Of a stretch of 64,000 bases of DNA, positions 56,212 through 64,000 are shown in pieces (positions within the stretch are counted from its first letter, which is position 1; each line of letters starts with the position of its first letter). A program made the position numbers and the translations under genes. The notes below the pieces were generated by a model. It ran no database searches. It was not told where the DNA came from and saw nothing but the letters and a program-made list of their open reading frames with translations. Source of the stretch: Corynebacterium resistens DSM 45100 (GTDB lineage Bacteria; Actinomycetota; Actinomycetes; Mycobacteriales; Mycobacteriaceae); assembly GCF_000177535.2 (NCBI RefSeq), contig NC_015673.1, positions 1,550,001 to 1,614,000 on the forward strand, given 5' to 3'.

Positions 56212-57786
56212 TTGGCACAAGCCACCGAGAATTACCGGCGCATCCACTTGCGCACCAGTCACAAAATCGCACTGGCCGTGGTGGGTGCGCTTTCGGCATT
56301 GGCAGCGGTGCTGGACCCGCGCGCTTTGGGAGCACTGTTCGGCGGGGTGGGCTTCCCCGCATTCCCCTACCACCTTGACCTCGACGTCTACCGCGTGGGC
56401 GCACAGCGCGTGCTGGACGGGCTGGAGCTGTACAGCGGCCACTTCCACATCATCGGCGATATCTATTTGCCATTCACTTACCCGCCGATCTCCGCGCTGT
56501 TGTTCACGCCGTTGGCGGTGCTGCCGTATACGGCTTCTTCTGTGTTGTTGACGCTAGCCACCGTCACCCTGACCTGGTGGATCTTGGCACACACGGTGCA
56601 CTTGGCCGCGTGGGTGGATCGGAGGTCTGCCGCGTGGGTGGCAGTAGGCCTGGCCGCGGTGCTGATCCACCTAAGCCCCATCCATACTTCCATCACGTAC
56701 GGGCAGATCAACGTGCTGTTGATGGCGATGGTGTTCGCAGATGCCTTTATAGTCCCCCGCCGTTTCCGTGGCCTACTGACGGGGCTTGCCGTTTCTATCA
56801 AACTGACGCCCGCGGTATTCGGCTTGTGGTTCCTGCTGCGGAAAGAATGGGGCTCCGTGGTGCGGATGGGCCTGGGCGCGATTGGCGCCACTGGTTTGGC
56901 GTGGCTGATTCTGCCACGGGATTCCGTGAAGTACTGGACTGAAACTTTGCGCGAAACCGGGCGTATCGGCGGCGAGGAGTACGCGCTGAATCAGAGTTTG
57001 AACGGGCTGCTCTACCGGCTGGGGCTGCGCACGAAGACGTCCGAAGGGGGTGGCGCAGCTGTGGGTGACGGCGCAGCCAATGGTGGCGGTGTGGGTGGCC
57101 AGGTTGGAGAGGCCCTGAGGACGGCAGAAGGTATGCATGGCGTACATGGCGTGCATGGTGCACAGCTGTGGTTGGTGTTGGTTATCTTGGCCCTTATCGT
57201 TGTGGCGTTCGTGATGGTGAGGCTACTCCGCGCTAATGCACCAATTGTGGCGCTGTGTGTGAACGCGCTTTTCGCGCTCTTGGCCAGCCCCGTCTCGTGG
57301 TCACACCACTGGTGCTGGGCACCGGTGCTGCTGGTAGCAATTGGCAGCTACGCCTTAGCTGAGCAAAACACGCGAAAACGTGCCCCAGCCACCAGCAATG
57401 ACCCCACCGCCAGTGATGCCTCAGCCGACCACGATGACCCCACCGCCAGTGATGCCTCAGCCGACCACGATGACCCCGCCGCCAGTGATGCCCCAGCCGG
57501 CACCACGTCGACTTCACGGGCTACTTCCAGCTTTACTCGTACCGAACATGCCCTCGCCGGCCCGCGTTGGATGTGGATAGCGCTGCTCATCACAGGTTTC
57601 TTAGCCTTTGCGCTGGAACCAACCACGCTCGTCCCCTTCAATGATCACCGCGAGCTGGACTGGAACTTCTGGCAACGATTTGCGGGCAATATTTATCTCT
57701 GGTGGACACTAATCGCGCTCCTGCTCTTGGGATTTTTCGCGCGCAAGCATCTCGCGGAATCATCGCGCTCCCTCACTGTTCCCTGA
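56212..57786 (+). CDS. GT87-type membrane glycosyltransferase (mannosyltransferase-like)
   Basis: A 524-residue polyprenol-phosphate-sugar-dependent transferase with about ten helices. HLDLDVYRVGA near residue 60 carries the catalytic aspartate of GT-C/GT87 enzymes, and YLPFTYPPISALLF, TYGQINVLLM, SIKLTPAVFGLW and SPVSWSHHWCWAPVLL are family motifs. In mycolate bacteria such enzymes extend PIM and lipomannan or make arabinofuranosyl branches; the product here is not certain. Translation starts at TTG (56212) after GAAGG. A repeat-encoded Asp/Ala/Ser-rich loop (about 396-430) is inserted between late helices. Confidence 0.87.
   Translation: MAQATENYRRIHLRTSHKIALAVVGALSALAAVLDPRALGALFGGVGFPAFPYHLDLDVYRVGAQRVLDGLELYSGHFHIIGDIYLPFTYPPISALLFTPLAVLPYTASSVLLTLATVTLTWWILAHTVHLAAWVDRRSAAWVAVGLAAVLIHLSPIHTSITYGQINVLLMAMVFADAFIVPRRFRGLLTGLAVSIKLTPAVFGLWFLLRKEWGSVVRMGLGAIGATGLAWLILPRDSVKYWTETLRETGRIGGEEYALNQSLNGLLYRLGLRTKTSEGGGAAVGDGAANGGGVGGQVGEALRTAEGMHGVHGVHGAQLWLVLVILALIVVAFVMVRLLRANAPIVALCVNALFALLASPVSWSHHWCWAPVLLVAIGSYALAEQNTRKRAPATSNDPTASDASADHDDPTASDASADHDDPAASDAPAGTTSTSRATSSFTRTEHALAGPRWMWIALLITGFLAFALEPTTLVPFNDHRELDWNFWQRFAGNIYLWWTLIALLLLGFFARKHLAESSRSLTVP
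57400..57499 (+). repeat. 36-bp tandem repeat inside the GT87 gene
   Basis: Units beginning GACCCC(A/G)CCGCC start at 57400, 57436 and 57472, a period of exactly 36. They encode a 12-residue Asp-Pro-Thr-Ala-Ser-Asp-type unit in a loop between membrane helices. Confidence 0.88.
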
Positions 57787-57816
57787 GCACCCTCTTTCAC
57801 GCCTCGCCACCAAGAA

Positions 57817-57865
57817 GCAGAACGAAATGCACCTCAAACGACGTGAATAGTGCATCTCGTTCTGC
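57817..57865. repeat. 49-nt hairpin repeat, copy B
   Basis: Arms GCAGAACGAAATGC (57817-57830) and GCATCTCGTTCTGC (57852-57865) are identical to copy A; the 21-base centre differs. It lies 31 bases after the GT87 stop codon. Confidence 0.85.
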
Positions 57866-57910
57866 AAATCGACCATTAGCGAACACAAACCCCCACACCA
57901 TCCTCAAGAA

Positions 57911-57959
57911 GCAGAACGAAATGCGCCAAAAACGGTTTGGAAAGCGCATCTCGTTCTGC
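57911..57959. repeat. 49-nt hairpin repeat, copy C
   Basis: Arms at 57911-57924 and 57946-57959 are identical to copies A and B. In this copy the centre itself can pair further (CCAAA with TTTGG). It lies 45 bases from copy B. Confidence 0.85.
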
Positions 57960-57998
57960 AGATCGAACACCTCCCAGCTCCTCTCTACCTCGCCGCGC

Positions 57999-58100
57999 GC
58001 CACCAACCCACCTCTCCACACCTCCCCGCCACCAACCCACCTCTCCATACTTCCCCGCCACCAACCCACCTCTCCACACTTCCCCGCCACCAACCCACGT
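57999..58100. repeat. 29-bp tandem repeat, about 3.5 units
   Basis: Units starting GCCACCAACCCACCTCTCCA begin at 57999, 58028, 58057 and 58086, a constant 29-base period, with only two or three base differences. There are no spacers. The array ends about 90 bases before the YihY-type gene. Confidence 0.88.
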
Positions 58101-58192
58101 CCCCATCACATCCCAACACCCCACCCCACAAACCCGCCTCCCTCGGCACGGCACCCCAATAAACGCCCCGCAAGCAGGTACGTTGTATATCG

Positions 58193-59329
58193 ATGAGCAA
58201 AAAGATCGAGCTGGAGGGCGCCCACCGGATTGAACAACCGGACTGGGTAGTGCCGGTGGCCGGACAGCCGGCAGTAGAGGCTCTCGAGCCACACGACTAT
58301 TACCGAACCGTGAGTCGCCCGCAGTTTTGGCTACGCGGAAAGGCGTGGGGACATATCCTCAAGCGCCTGTACATTGAATATTTCTTTCGCGGATTAATGG
58401 ATCGCGGCGCGATTTTGAGCTTCTTCACGCTGCTGACCACAGTTCCCACGATGATGGCGTTTTACGCAATCACAACACTAATCCTGGACAAAAACCGCAC
58501 GCGCGTCACGGAACTGACAGACGAGTTCATCACAGAGAACATCCCTGGCCGATTCGCAGACGAAGCACGGCAAATAGTGGAACAGATTATCGGCTCGACA
58601 GACAAGTCGATGCTCACGCTGATTATCTCAGTAATTTTCGCACTGTTTTCCTCCTCAGCTTATGTGCGCGCGTTTTCCCGCAGCGCAAACGCTCTTTACG
58701 GTCGCCAAGAAGGTCGCAGTTTGGCGAGGACATGGCTAACGATGTGGGGCCTGACAATAGCGCTAGTTTTCGGCCTCGTGCTTATCGCGGTGGCATTCTT
58801 CTTGCGCGGGGATTTACTGCAACCGGTGCTGAATGCCGTCGCCGAGCCACTTAATTGGGAAGGCGGCGCGGATTTCGTGCTGAATAAATTCCTGCCCGTG
58901 TGGGGCTATTTGCGTTGGCCGATTGTATTTGGGCTATCGATTATGCTGATTGCCACCTTGTACCATTTTGCGCCGAATGTGCGATATGGCCGGATGCGGT
59001 GGCTCACCACGGGCTCAGTTTTTGCGCTAGTAACCATGTCCCTCGTCGGACTGGGCGTGCGCATTTACCTCAACCGATTCCTCGAATTCGGCACCTACGG
59101 TGCACTCGGCGGTCTCATCGCACTGTTTATGGGCTTAGTCATCGCCAACACGTTGTTGCTGATGGGCCTTAAACTCGACGCCGAAGTCACCCGATTCCGC
59201 GAACTTCAGGCAGGCATGTCCAGCGAGGACGTGATCCAGGCGCCTCCGCGCTCGAGCGTGGCAGCCTTCGGCCAGGACGACATCGATAGCAAGCTGCGCC
59301 AGGATGCCCGGGAATACCGGGATGGATGA
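58193..59329 (+). CDS. YihY/UPF0761 family inner-membrane protein
   Basis: A 378-residue protein with six or seven membrane helices. The family pattern includes DRGAILSFFTLLTTVPTMMAF, a VRAFSRSANALYGRQEGRS segment with conserved Ala/Asn/Tyr residues, YHFAPNVRYGRMRWLTTGSVFAL, and GALGGLIALFMGLVIANTLLL close to the C-terminus. The family was once annotated RNase BN/BrkB; that enzymatic role was disproved, and the function is unknown. The ATG is preceded by TGTATAT rather than a clear ribosome site. Confidence 0.9.
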   Translation: MSKKIELEGAHRIEQPDWVVPVAGQPAVEALEPHDYYRTVSRPQFWLRGKAWGHILKRLYIEYFFRGLMDRGAILSFFTLLTTVPTMMAFYAITTLILDKNRTRVTELTDEFITENIPGRFADEARQIVEQIIGSTDKSMLTLIISVIFALFSSSAYVRAFSRSANALYGRQEGRSLARTWLTMWGLTIALVFGLVLIAVAFFLRGDLLQPVLNAVAEPLNWEGGADFVLNKFLPVWGYLRWPIVFGLSIMLIATLYHFAPNVRYGRMRWLTTGSVFALVTMSLVGLGVRIYLNRFLEFGTYGALGGLIALFMGLVIANTLLLMGLKLDAEVTRFRELQAGMSSEDVIQAPPRSSVAAFGQDDIDSKLRQDAREYRDG

Positions 59330-59412
59330 ATTTAGAGTTCGAACAATCATTTAGAACTCATACACCCACCACAAAATCTGTGATCAGAATTGAGCGAAGG
59401 AACCGATTTTCA

Positions 59413-59772
59413 ATGTCTAACGCCGGAAGAAGAGCTGTTGTACGTACCGCTCCTTTCACCTCCAGTGGTCTCAAGGGGCTTGCTTCAGGAAAACAAGAGG
59501 CCATTGAGCGTGGCGAGCTGACTAGCGATTTTAATAAATCTGATGCCGAACTGATCTACAACTTCCCAACTGTATACGTCATAAATAGCAATAAAAGAAT
59601 TCGAGGAGAAAAGAAGTACCACGTGTACGTGGGCGAAACCTCAGATATTCTGCAGCGCACGGGTGGGCATTTAGTAAAACCACGCGAGGGCGACGAAGAC
59701 TGGGAAGAGCTTAAAAATGCGTCCAATTCAATGATCTACGTCTTGGGGCACAGCTACTTCAACAAGCCCTAA
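59413..59772 (+). pseudogene. GIY-YIG domain, 5' part of a frameshifted nuclease-helicase gene
   Basis: 119 codons starting MSNAGRRAVVRT. FPTVYVINSNKRI followed by YHVYVGETSDILQRTGGHL is a GIY-YIG-type nuclease fold of the kind joined to DUF2075 helicases. The frame stops at TAA after HSYFNKP. Reading the next frame gives Leu-Thr-Leu-Asp-Val-Glu-Asn-Arg-Leu immediately upstream of the next gene's first Met, the expected continuation, so a single base is missing near 59768. The DNA is more A+T rich than the neighbouring YihY gene. Confidence 0.75.
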
Positions 59773-59795
59773 CGCTAGATGTTGAAAATCGACTT

Positions 59796-61211
59796 ATGCA
59801 CTACTTGATGGGTAGTAAATCCGTAGAACGCCTTGCAAACCGCCGGACCAACGAACAGTTCGACTACTACACTAGAGAGCGTTTCTACGAAGTTTTTAAC
59901 CAAATATGGGATCAGCTTCGCGATCTCGACGCGGATCTTTTTCCTGAGCTCACTGAGATTTTTGATTCTGCGCTGTACAAGTCCTCACCGTTTCACAAAC
60001 TGACACAAGAACAGATTGCAGCCAAGAATGAAATTCTAGAAACGCTATACGACAAACTCCATCAGAATGAAGAAGGGAACTTAATCGTAGTCTCAGGAGA
60101 GGCCGGATCAGGTAAAACAGTCCTGCTCAGCAGTCTGTTTTACGATATCTTCCAGAATCCTATCCCTGAGGGAAGAAACAGTTACCGAGATTTGGACTGC
60201 CACCTCCTAGTCAACCATGAGGAGCAGAACACCGTTTACACCCAAATAGCTGAGAAACTAGGTATTCATACCAAGAATAATCCGACCGTCAGAAGGCCGA
60301 CCAACTTCATCAATAATTACTCTCCCGATCGTAAAGCCGACGTGGTTCTAATCGATGAGGCCCATCTGCTTTGGACACAGGGTAAGCAGAGTTATCGTGG
60401 CAAGAATCAGCTCGCAGATATCATTAAGCGTGCAAAGGTGACCATCGCAGTTTTCGACGCGCGACAGATCCTACAAGCTAATCAGTGGTGGGAAACACCA
60501 ATCAGCGAAACCGTGCCTCACGAGAAATATTCAGAGATCAAACTGGTTAACCAGATCCGCATGACCGCGGGCGAAAGCACTCTTGATTGGCTAGATCGGC
60601 TAACTATCGATGGGAAAGTCGATGTTATTCGTCCCGATGAGAAAAACTATGATCTCCGTATTTTCGATACGCCCGACGATCTAAGGGCCGCGATCAAAGA
60701 ACGTAATGAGAACTCTGATTCGGGGCTATCTCGAATCGTCGCAACCTTCGACTGGCCATATAGTTCGGCATCTCTTCCCAAGGAAGGAAACAAATGGGGC
60801 GTTAGAATCGGAAACTTCGATATGGTCTGGAATCGCGAAATCGAGGTTGAAACATCCATTGCCCGCGAGAATAAGCACAAGGCATGGGCGGAGCAACCAC
60901 AAACAATTGACGAAGTAGGATCCATCTTCACCGTTCAAGGCTTTGACCTCAACTTCGCCGGCGTAATTTTGGGCCCTAGTGTGAAATACCGTGATGGGCG
61001 CATTCTTATGGATCCCAGCGAAAGCTATTTCAAGGCAGCCACGAACAACCGCACGCTATCTGATGGTTCAAAACGATCCTTCGGCATTGAACTTCTCTGG
61101 AATCAGCTTTACGTTTTGCTAACACGAGGGGTGAAGGGTCTATACATCTACGCGGTCGATGATGAGCTCCGCAAAGCTCTTTTGAACGCCCAATTGGGCC
61201 GAAATCCCTAG
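59796..61211 (+). CDS. DUF2075 (Schlafen group 3-like) helicase, 3' part of the frameshifted gene
   Basis: A 471-residue P-loop protein. Walker A is GEAGSGKT (101-108), Walker B is VVLIDEAH (183-190). An arginine/sensor region NQIRMTAGESTLDWL follows, then FTVQGFDLNFAGVILGP and LYVLLTRGVKGLYIY, a UvrD-like C-terminal pattern. The first Met used here is internal to the original reading frame, which continues in from the GIY-YIG part. DUF2075 proteins with GIY-YIG domains are predicted in phage defence, which is an inference. A hand count of 60001-60060 gives 24 G+C in 60. Confidence 0.82.
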   Translation: MHYLMGSKSVERLANRRTNEQFDYYTRERFYEVFNQIWDQLRDLDADLFPELTEIFDSALYKSSPFHKLTQEQIAAKNEILETLYDKLHQNEEGNLIVVSGEAGSGKTVLLSSLFYDIFQNPIPEGRNSYRDLDCHLLVNHEEQNTVYTQIAEKLGIHTKNNPTVRRPTNFINNYSPDRKADVVLIDEAHLLWTQGKQSYRGKNQLADIIKRAKVTIAVFDARQILQANQWWETPISETVPHEKYSEIKLVNQIRMTAGESTLDWLDRLTIDGKVDVIRPDEKNYDLRIFDTPDDLRAAIKERNENSDSGLSRIVATFDWPYSSASLPKEGNKWGVRIGNFDMVWNREIEVETSIARENKHKAWAEQPQTIDEVGSIFTVQGFDLNFAGVILGPSVKYRDGRILMDPSESYFKAATNNRTLSDGSKRSFGIELLWNQLYVLLTRGVKGLYIYAVDDELRKALLNAQLGRNP

Positions 61212-61216
61212 CACAT

Positions 61217-61783
61217 TTATCGCCGATTCCCATCCGCACGGCCACCTCGGAAAGTCCGGACTGAATTAGTGCCGCCCTCGGCGCCCAGGTATTCGTAGCC
61301 CGCGGAGTCTTCTACGATCAGGCCATACGAGTTCCGCCAATGATTGTTGTTGCGTTCGCCGTTGAGCTCGTGTATATCGTCGTACTCCTTGTGCGCGCGG
61401 CGCGGACGCGCCGAGGTGCGGGGTGCTGCTCCCCTGGTTTTGCGTGCGCGGAGCCCACGTTGGCGTCGGGCAGAAGAAGGATCACCCGGATCGGGGAGAA
61501 TGACCTGAATGGGGATGTTTTGTGTCGGGCACGGCTGGTCGGTCGTGCGCATGCGATGGGGCGCGAGGGTGCCGCTTGGAGCTGTGGTGGGACGAGGGTT
61601 CGCGCGACGAGGATGCGACTGGGATTGCGCCTTAACGCCCACCCGGTTTCCGCAATAGGGGCAGGTAACGGGCTTGCTGGGTCGGGGGCCTTGGATGGTG
61701 AGCGGGCCCGGCTGAATGCCCAAAACCACGAGCTCCGCGTTGCGGAATTCGTGGGGCGGGACATTGGCAGGTCGGGGCGACAT
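61217..61783 (-). CDS. Hypothetical protein with one CPYC motif
   Basis: A 188-residue basic protein I do not recognise. The N-terminal 55 residues are ordered-looking and include VTCPYCGNRVGVK, half of a zinc ribbon; no second CxxC follows. The middle is Arg/Pro/Ser-rich and probably disordered. The end contains an aromatic-rich segment (NNNHWRNSYGLIVEDSAGYEYLG). AAGGAACACA precedes the ATG at 61783, a good ribosome site. It is convergent with the DUF2075 helicase, with five bases between stop codons. Confidence 0.6.
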   Translation of the reverse strand: MSPRPANVPPHEFRNAELVVLGIQPGPLTIQGPRPSKPVTCPYCGNRVGVKAQSQSHPRRANPRPTTAPSGTLAPHRMRTTDQPCPTQNIPIQVILPDPGDPSSARRQRGLRARKTRGAAPRTSARPRRAHKEYDDIHELNGERNNNHWRNSYGLIVEDSAGYEYLGAEGGTNSVRTFRGGRADGNRR

Positions 61784-61841
61784 TGTGTTCCTTGCTGAGT
61801 GGCGATGTGTAATTCGAAGTGGAGCGATGAGCGATTCGAGG

Positions 61842-62051
61842 TTACTCTTCTGCTTCTCGCTGCTGGGGCTTCTGTGTGTCGGTTTCATTGGCCTCGTAGA
61901 CCTCATCGATCAGCGCCTCCAGCTCTGGCACTTCCTCGTGGTCCGGGAGGTACGGTGTAAACTTATCCTGCCGTTGCATAGTCTCGAACAGGGCACCAGC
62001 GTAGACCGTCCATAAATACTCATCGGTGAAAAGCAGCCCGTCAGTGCACCG
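61842..62051 (-). pseudogene. Gene fragment of unknown origin
   Basis: An open frame of about 70 codons without a usable start at its upstream end. It reads DGLLFTDEYLWTVYAG, then ETMQRQDKFTPYLPD and ALIDEVYEANE, protein-like in composition. The only internal ATG (61979) lacks a ribosome site. It lies downstream of the VbhA-like gene on the same strand and could be the remains of a partner gene. Confidence 0.35.
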
Positions 62052-62104
62052 CTATTACGCAATGAGCATCAACCTCCGGATTTCTAGAACTAGACGCCCC
62101 TCAA

Positions 62105-62335
62105 TCACAACCTTTTCGACTCGGCAATGCGCCGGCGAAGGAACTCGGCACGTTCGCAATCGCCGTAACCTTGAGCCTCCATGACTTCCAGTGCAGCTTG
62201 ATCACCAGTGATTTCTCCGCACAGGATACGGCGGCCACGGACCTCATCATCGGGAGTCATATCGTAGCCAGCCATGGTCATGGAAGCGCGGACGGCCGCG
62301 ACTTTCTGATCTTCGGTCCGGTGGTCGGTGGTCAT
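62105..62335 (-). CDS. VbhA-like antitoxin-type protein
   Basis: A 76-residue protein with GGAGGAGAACC before its ATG, so it is very probably translated. The pattern RASMTMAGYDMTPDDE, then GRRILCGEITGDQAAL, resembles VbhA-family antitoxins, which block Fic-type AMPylating toxins. The inhibitory motif (S/T)xxxE(G/N) would read SMTMAG here, with Ala in place of the key Glu. No Fic gene (HPFxxGNGR) is visible downstream. It may be an orphan remnant or have another role. Confidence 0.55.
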   Translation of the reverse strand: MTTDHRTEDQKVAAVRASMTMAGYDMTPDDEVRGRRILCGEITGDQAALEVMEAQGYGDCERAEFLRRRIAESKRL

Positions 62336-62592
62336 AGCTGGTTCTCCTCCGTATCGGCGAGGATCCGTGCTGGGCGCGGAACTCCTCTTCTTACCTGTTT
62401 GGTTATCAACATTGCTTTCGAGCCCTGGTTCTGCTGATTCAAGGTTTTCTCGTCCGAGCGCGACCTGATCAGCGTGGTTGTCTGCGAGATTCACCTCACC
62501 GCAACGTTTTCTTTACGCGCACGCAAGCCGCGGATGGAAAACTCAGCCCGTTATTGCACTTTCTACCAACCGACGAAAGAGGCTGCGGCCCC

Positions 62593-64000
62593 ATGACTTC
62601 TTTTAGCTCGACGCCACGCTCCACCACCACGACTTTCAGCATCGCTGCGGCGTTGATCTTAACGGTTCTTCCCGCATCATCCACCGCACCGGCATCCATG
62701 CAGCCGGCCGCGCAGGCAGCGCCGGCGGGGCTTGCGGGGTCTGCGGGAACACCGGCATCGAACGGGGCTTCCAGGGGTTCCGCTCCTCTGAGTTCGACAG
62801 CGCAGGGTTCGTCAGCGTTCGGCTCCTCCTCGCTCGGCTCCTCCCTTGGTTCCGCTCCCGTAGGTTCCTCCACGCTAGGATCTTCCTACCCTGGTTCCTC
62901 CCTCCCTGGTCACCACCTCGGCACCTTCCAGCGCACCGCAACCTTCCCCGTCTACCAAAACCGCCCCGATGGCGATGACCCCGCCAAGGAAACCGTCGCG
63001 GAAATCTCGACGGTCACCAAGGATGGGAAAACATTGATTTACACCGACGCCGCCGCTCAGCGCATCGGTTTTCTGGACATCAGCAGTCCGAATTCACCCA
63101 AGGGGCTGGGAACGCTCGACCTGAAGGCTGCGGGTCACACAAAGGACGAGCCGACCTCTGTCGCCGTGTACGGGGATTACCTCTTGGTTGTCATCGACGA
63201 GACAGGTGGGGATTTCGCACATCCCCGTGGTCGCGTGGACATCGTGCGCATCTCCGATCGCACGCGCGTGAATTCGATCGACCTGAAGGGGCAGCCCGAT
63301 TCCATCGCGATCACGCCCGCAGGTGCGCCCGGCAAGCCAAAGGCCGCAATTGCGATGGAAAACCAGCGCGATGAGGAGACAAATGACGGTGCTTTACCGC
63401 AGCCTCCAACTGGTTTTATCCAGACCATTGACCTTTCCGGAAAGCCCGAAAAATGGCAGGCCACCCCAGTGCGATTCGAAAACGAAAATGGGGAGCTACT
63501 TGGCGTCGTTAAAAAAGCCGGCCTAGATACGCCGGAGGATTTGGAGCCAGAGTACGTCACAATCAACAAAAAGAATCAATTGGCTGTGACGCTGCAGGAA
63601 AATAATGGAGTGGCCATTGTGGACCTGCGGACGAATCGCATTGAAAATGTGTTCAGTGCAGGTAAGGCGGAAGTCAAGGGGATAGATACAAAGTCGGACA
63701 AAGCGATCAATCCGACAGATACGCTGCCCGCGACTCCGCGCGAGCCCGATGCCATTGCCTGGGTGGATAATCACCACATCGCCACTGCTAATGAGGGTGA
63801 TTGGAAGGGCGGGACCCGCGGTTGGACGGTATTCGATACTAAGGGGAATGTGACTTGGGATGCGGGGAATTCCGTGGAGAATTTGGCTATTCGCCATGGG
63901 CTACACAACAACAAGCGTGCATCGAAGAAAGGGGTGGAAATTGAGGGCATTGCGACCGCCCGCATGAATGGCGTGAATTACGCATTTGTCGGGTCGGAGC
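62593..64000 (+). CDS. Secreted beta-propeller-like protein, N-terminal part (runs off the window)
   Basis: 469 codons are visible and still open at the window edge. A signal peptide lies at about 15-35 (FSIAAALILTVLPASSTAPA). An Ala/Gly/Ser/Pro linker with repeated Gly-Ser-Ser follows to about residue 110. Then come blade-like repeats: IGFLDISSPNSP, VDIVRISDRTRVNSIDL, GVAIVDLRTNRIENV, EPDAIAWVDNHHIATANEGD. This pattern matches 'choice-of-anchor I'/phytase-esterase-like secreted proteins of actinobacteria. Enzymatic activity is not established. GAAAGAGG lies 11 bases before the ATG. Confidence 0.8.
   Translation, partial: MTSFSSTPRSTTTTFSIAAALILTVLPASSTAPASMQPAAQAAPAGLAGSAGTPASNGASRGSAPLSSTAQGSSAFGSSSLGSSLGSAPVGSSTLGSSYPGSSLPGHHLGTFQRTATFPVYQNRPDGDDPAKETVAEISTVTKDGKTLIYTDAAAQRIGFLDISSPNSPKGLGTLDLKAAGHTKDEPTSVAVYGDYLLVVIDETGGDFAHPRGRVDIVRISDRTRVNSIDLKGQPDSIAITPAGAPGKPKAAIAMENQRDEETNDGALPQPPTGFIQTIDLSGKPEKWQATPVRFENENGELLGVVKKAGLDTPEDLEPEYVTINKKNQLAVTLQENNGVAIVDLRTNRIENVFSAGKAEVKGIDTKSDKAINPTDTLPATPREPDAIAWVDNHHIATANEGDWKGGTRGWTVFDTKGNVTWDAGNSVENLAIRHGLHNNKRASKKGVEIEGIATARMNGVNYAFVGSE

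Noticed and set aside
57797..58093. Small minus-strand proteins over the 49-nt repeats, sharing a VHFVLL-like end
   Set aside because: The shared peptide comes from the conserved DNA arms; there are no start signals and composition follows the tandem repeats.
57999..58100. Possible CRISPR array because of 29-bp repeat units
   Set aside because: The units are directly adjacent with no unique spacers, and no cas genes are in the window.
62496..62873. Minus-strand open frame of 125 codons, Glu/Ala/Pro-rich
   Set aside because: It lies over the linker of the secreted plus-strand protein and only mirrors its Gly/Ser/Ala codons; it has no ribosome site.

Overview
The window reads as a chromosomal segment of a Corynebacterium (mycolic-acid actinobacterium). 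The evidence is gene content and order: an ffh/amtB/ftsY/smc block, a mutM-rnc-DUF177-SepIVA-coaD-rsmD block as in mycobacteria, ung-thiL-DUF3515 next to ddl-gpsA-mutT1, an IclR gene divergent from leuCD (the ltbR arrangement), ACR3-type arsenic genes with a mycothiol-type ArsC, and a rpsP with a long acidic tail. Most genes are G+C rich; two stretches (about 30.3-34.4 kb and 59.4-61.2 kb) are clearly more A+T rich. A species call is not possible from sequence reading alone.

Layout. 0-16 kb: start of a glutamate dehydrogenase gene, rpsP with its terminator, a short SelO, then ffh, amtB, ftsY, a 1168-residue protein of unknown function, smc and an alanine/sodium symporter. 16-19 kb: a divergent arsenic module (arsR-arsO against acr3-arsC). 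19-30 kb: DNA repair, RNA and cofactor genes on the minus strand (mutM, rnc, DUF177, sepIVA-like, coaD, rsmD, a biotinyl-domain protein, recG, a fakA-like kinase, ung, thiL), then a tandem DUF3515 protein on the plus strand. 30.3-34.4 kb: an inserted, A+T-rich, four-gene minus-strand operon: cyclodipeptide synthase, cytochrome P450, MFS exporter and an XRE-type regulator. This is the standout system: it has the same three enzyme/transport functions as the Bacillus yvmC-cypX-yvmA pulcherriminic acid locus but a different class of regulator, and its synthase has an unusual combination of subfamily residues.

34.6-44.6 kb: ddl, gpsA, mutT1, leuD-leuC with ltbR, a large surface protein with a LASTG sorting-type tail, a MerR/TipAS-like regulator and a carboxymuconolactone decarboxylase-family gene. 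44.7-53.2 kb: a complete kdp potassium system (an extra 28-residue peptide, then kdpF, A, B, C, D, E). 53.2-58.2 kb: tRNA-Glu, an OPT transporter and a GT87 glycosyltransferase, interleaved with several repeats, including three copies of a 49-nt hairpin element. 58.2-64 kb: a YihY-type membrane protein, a GIY-YIG/DUF2075 helicase gene broken by a frameshift, small unknown genes, a VbhA-like antitoxin without a visible Fic partner, and the start of a secreted beta-propeller-like protein.
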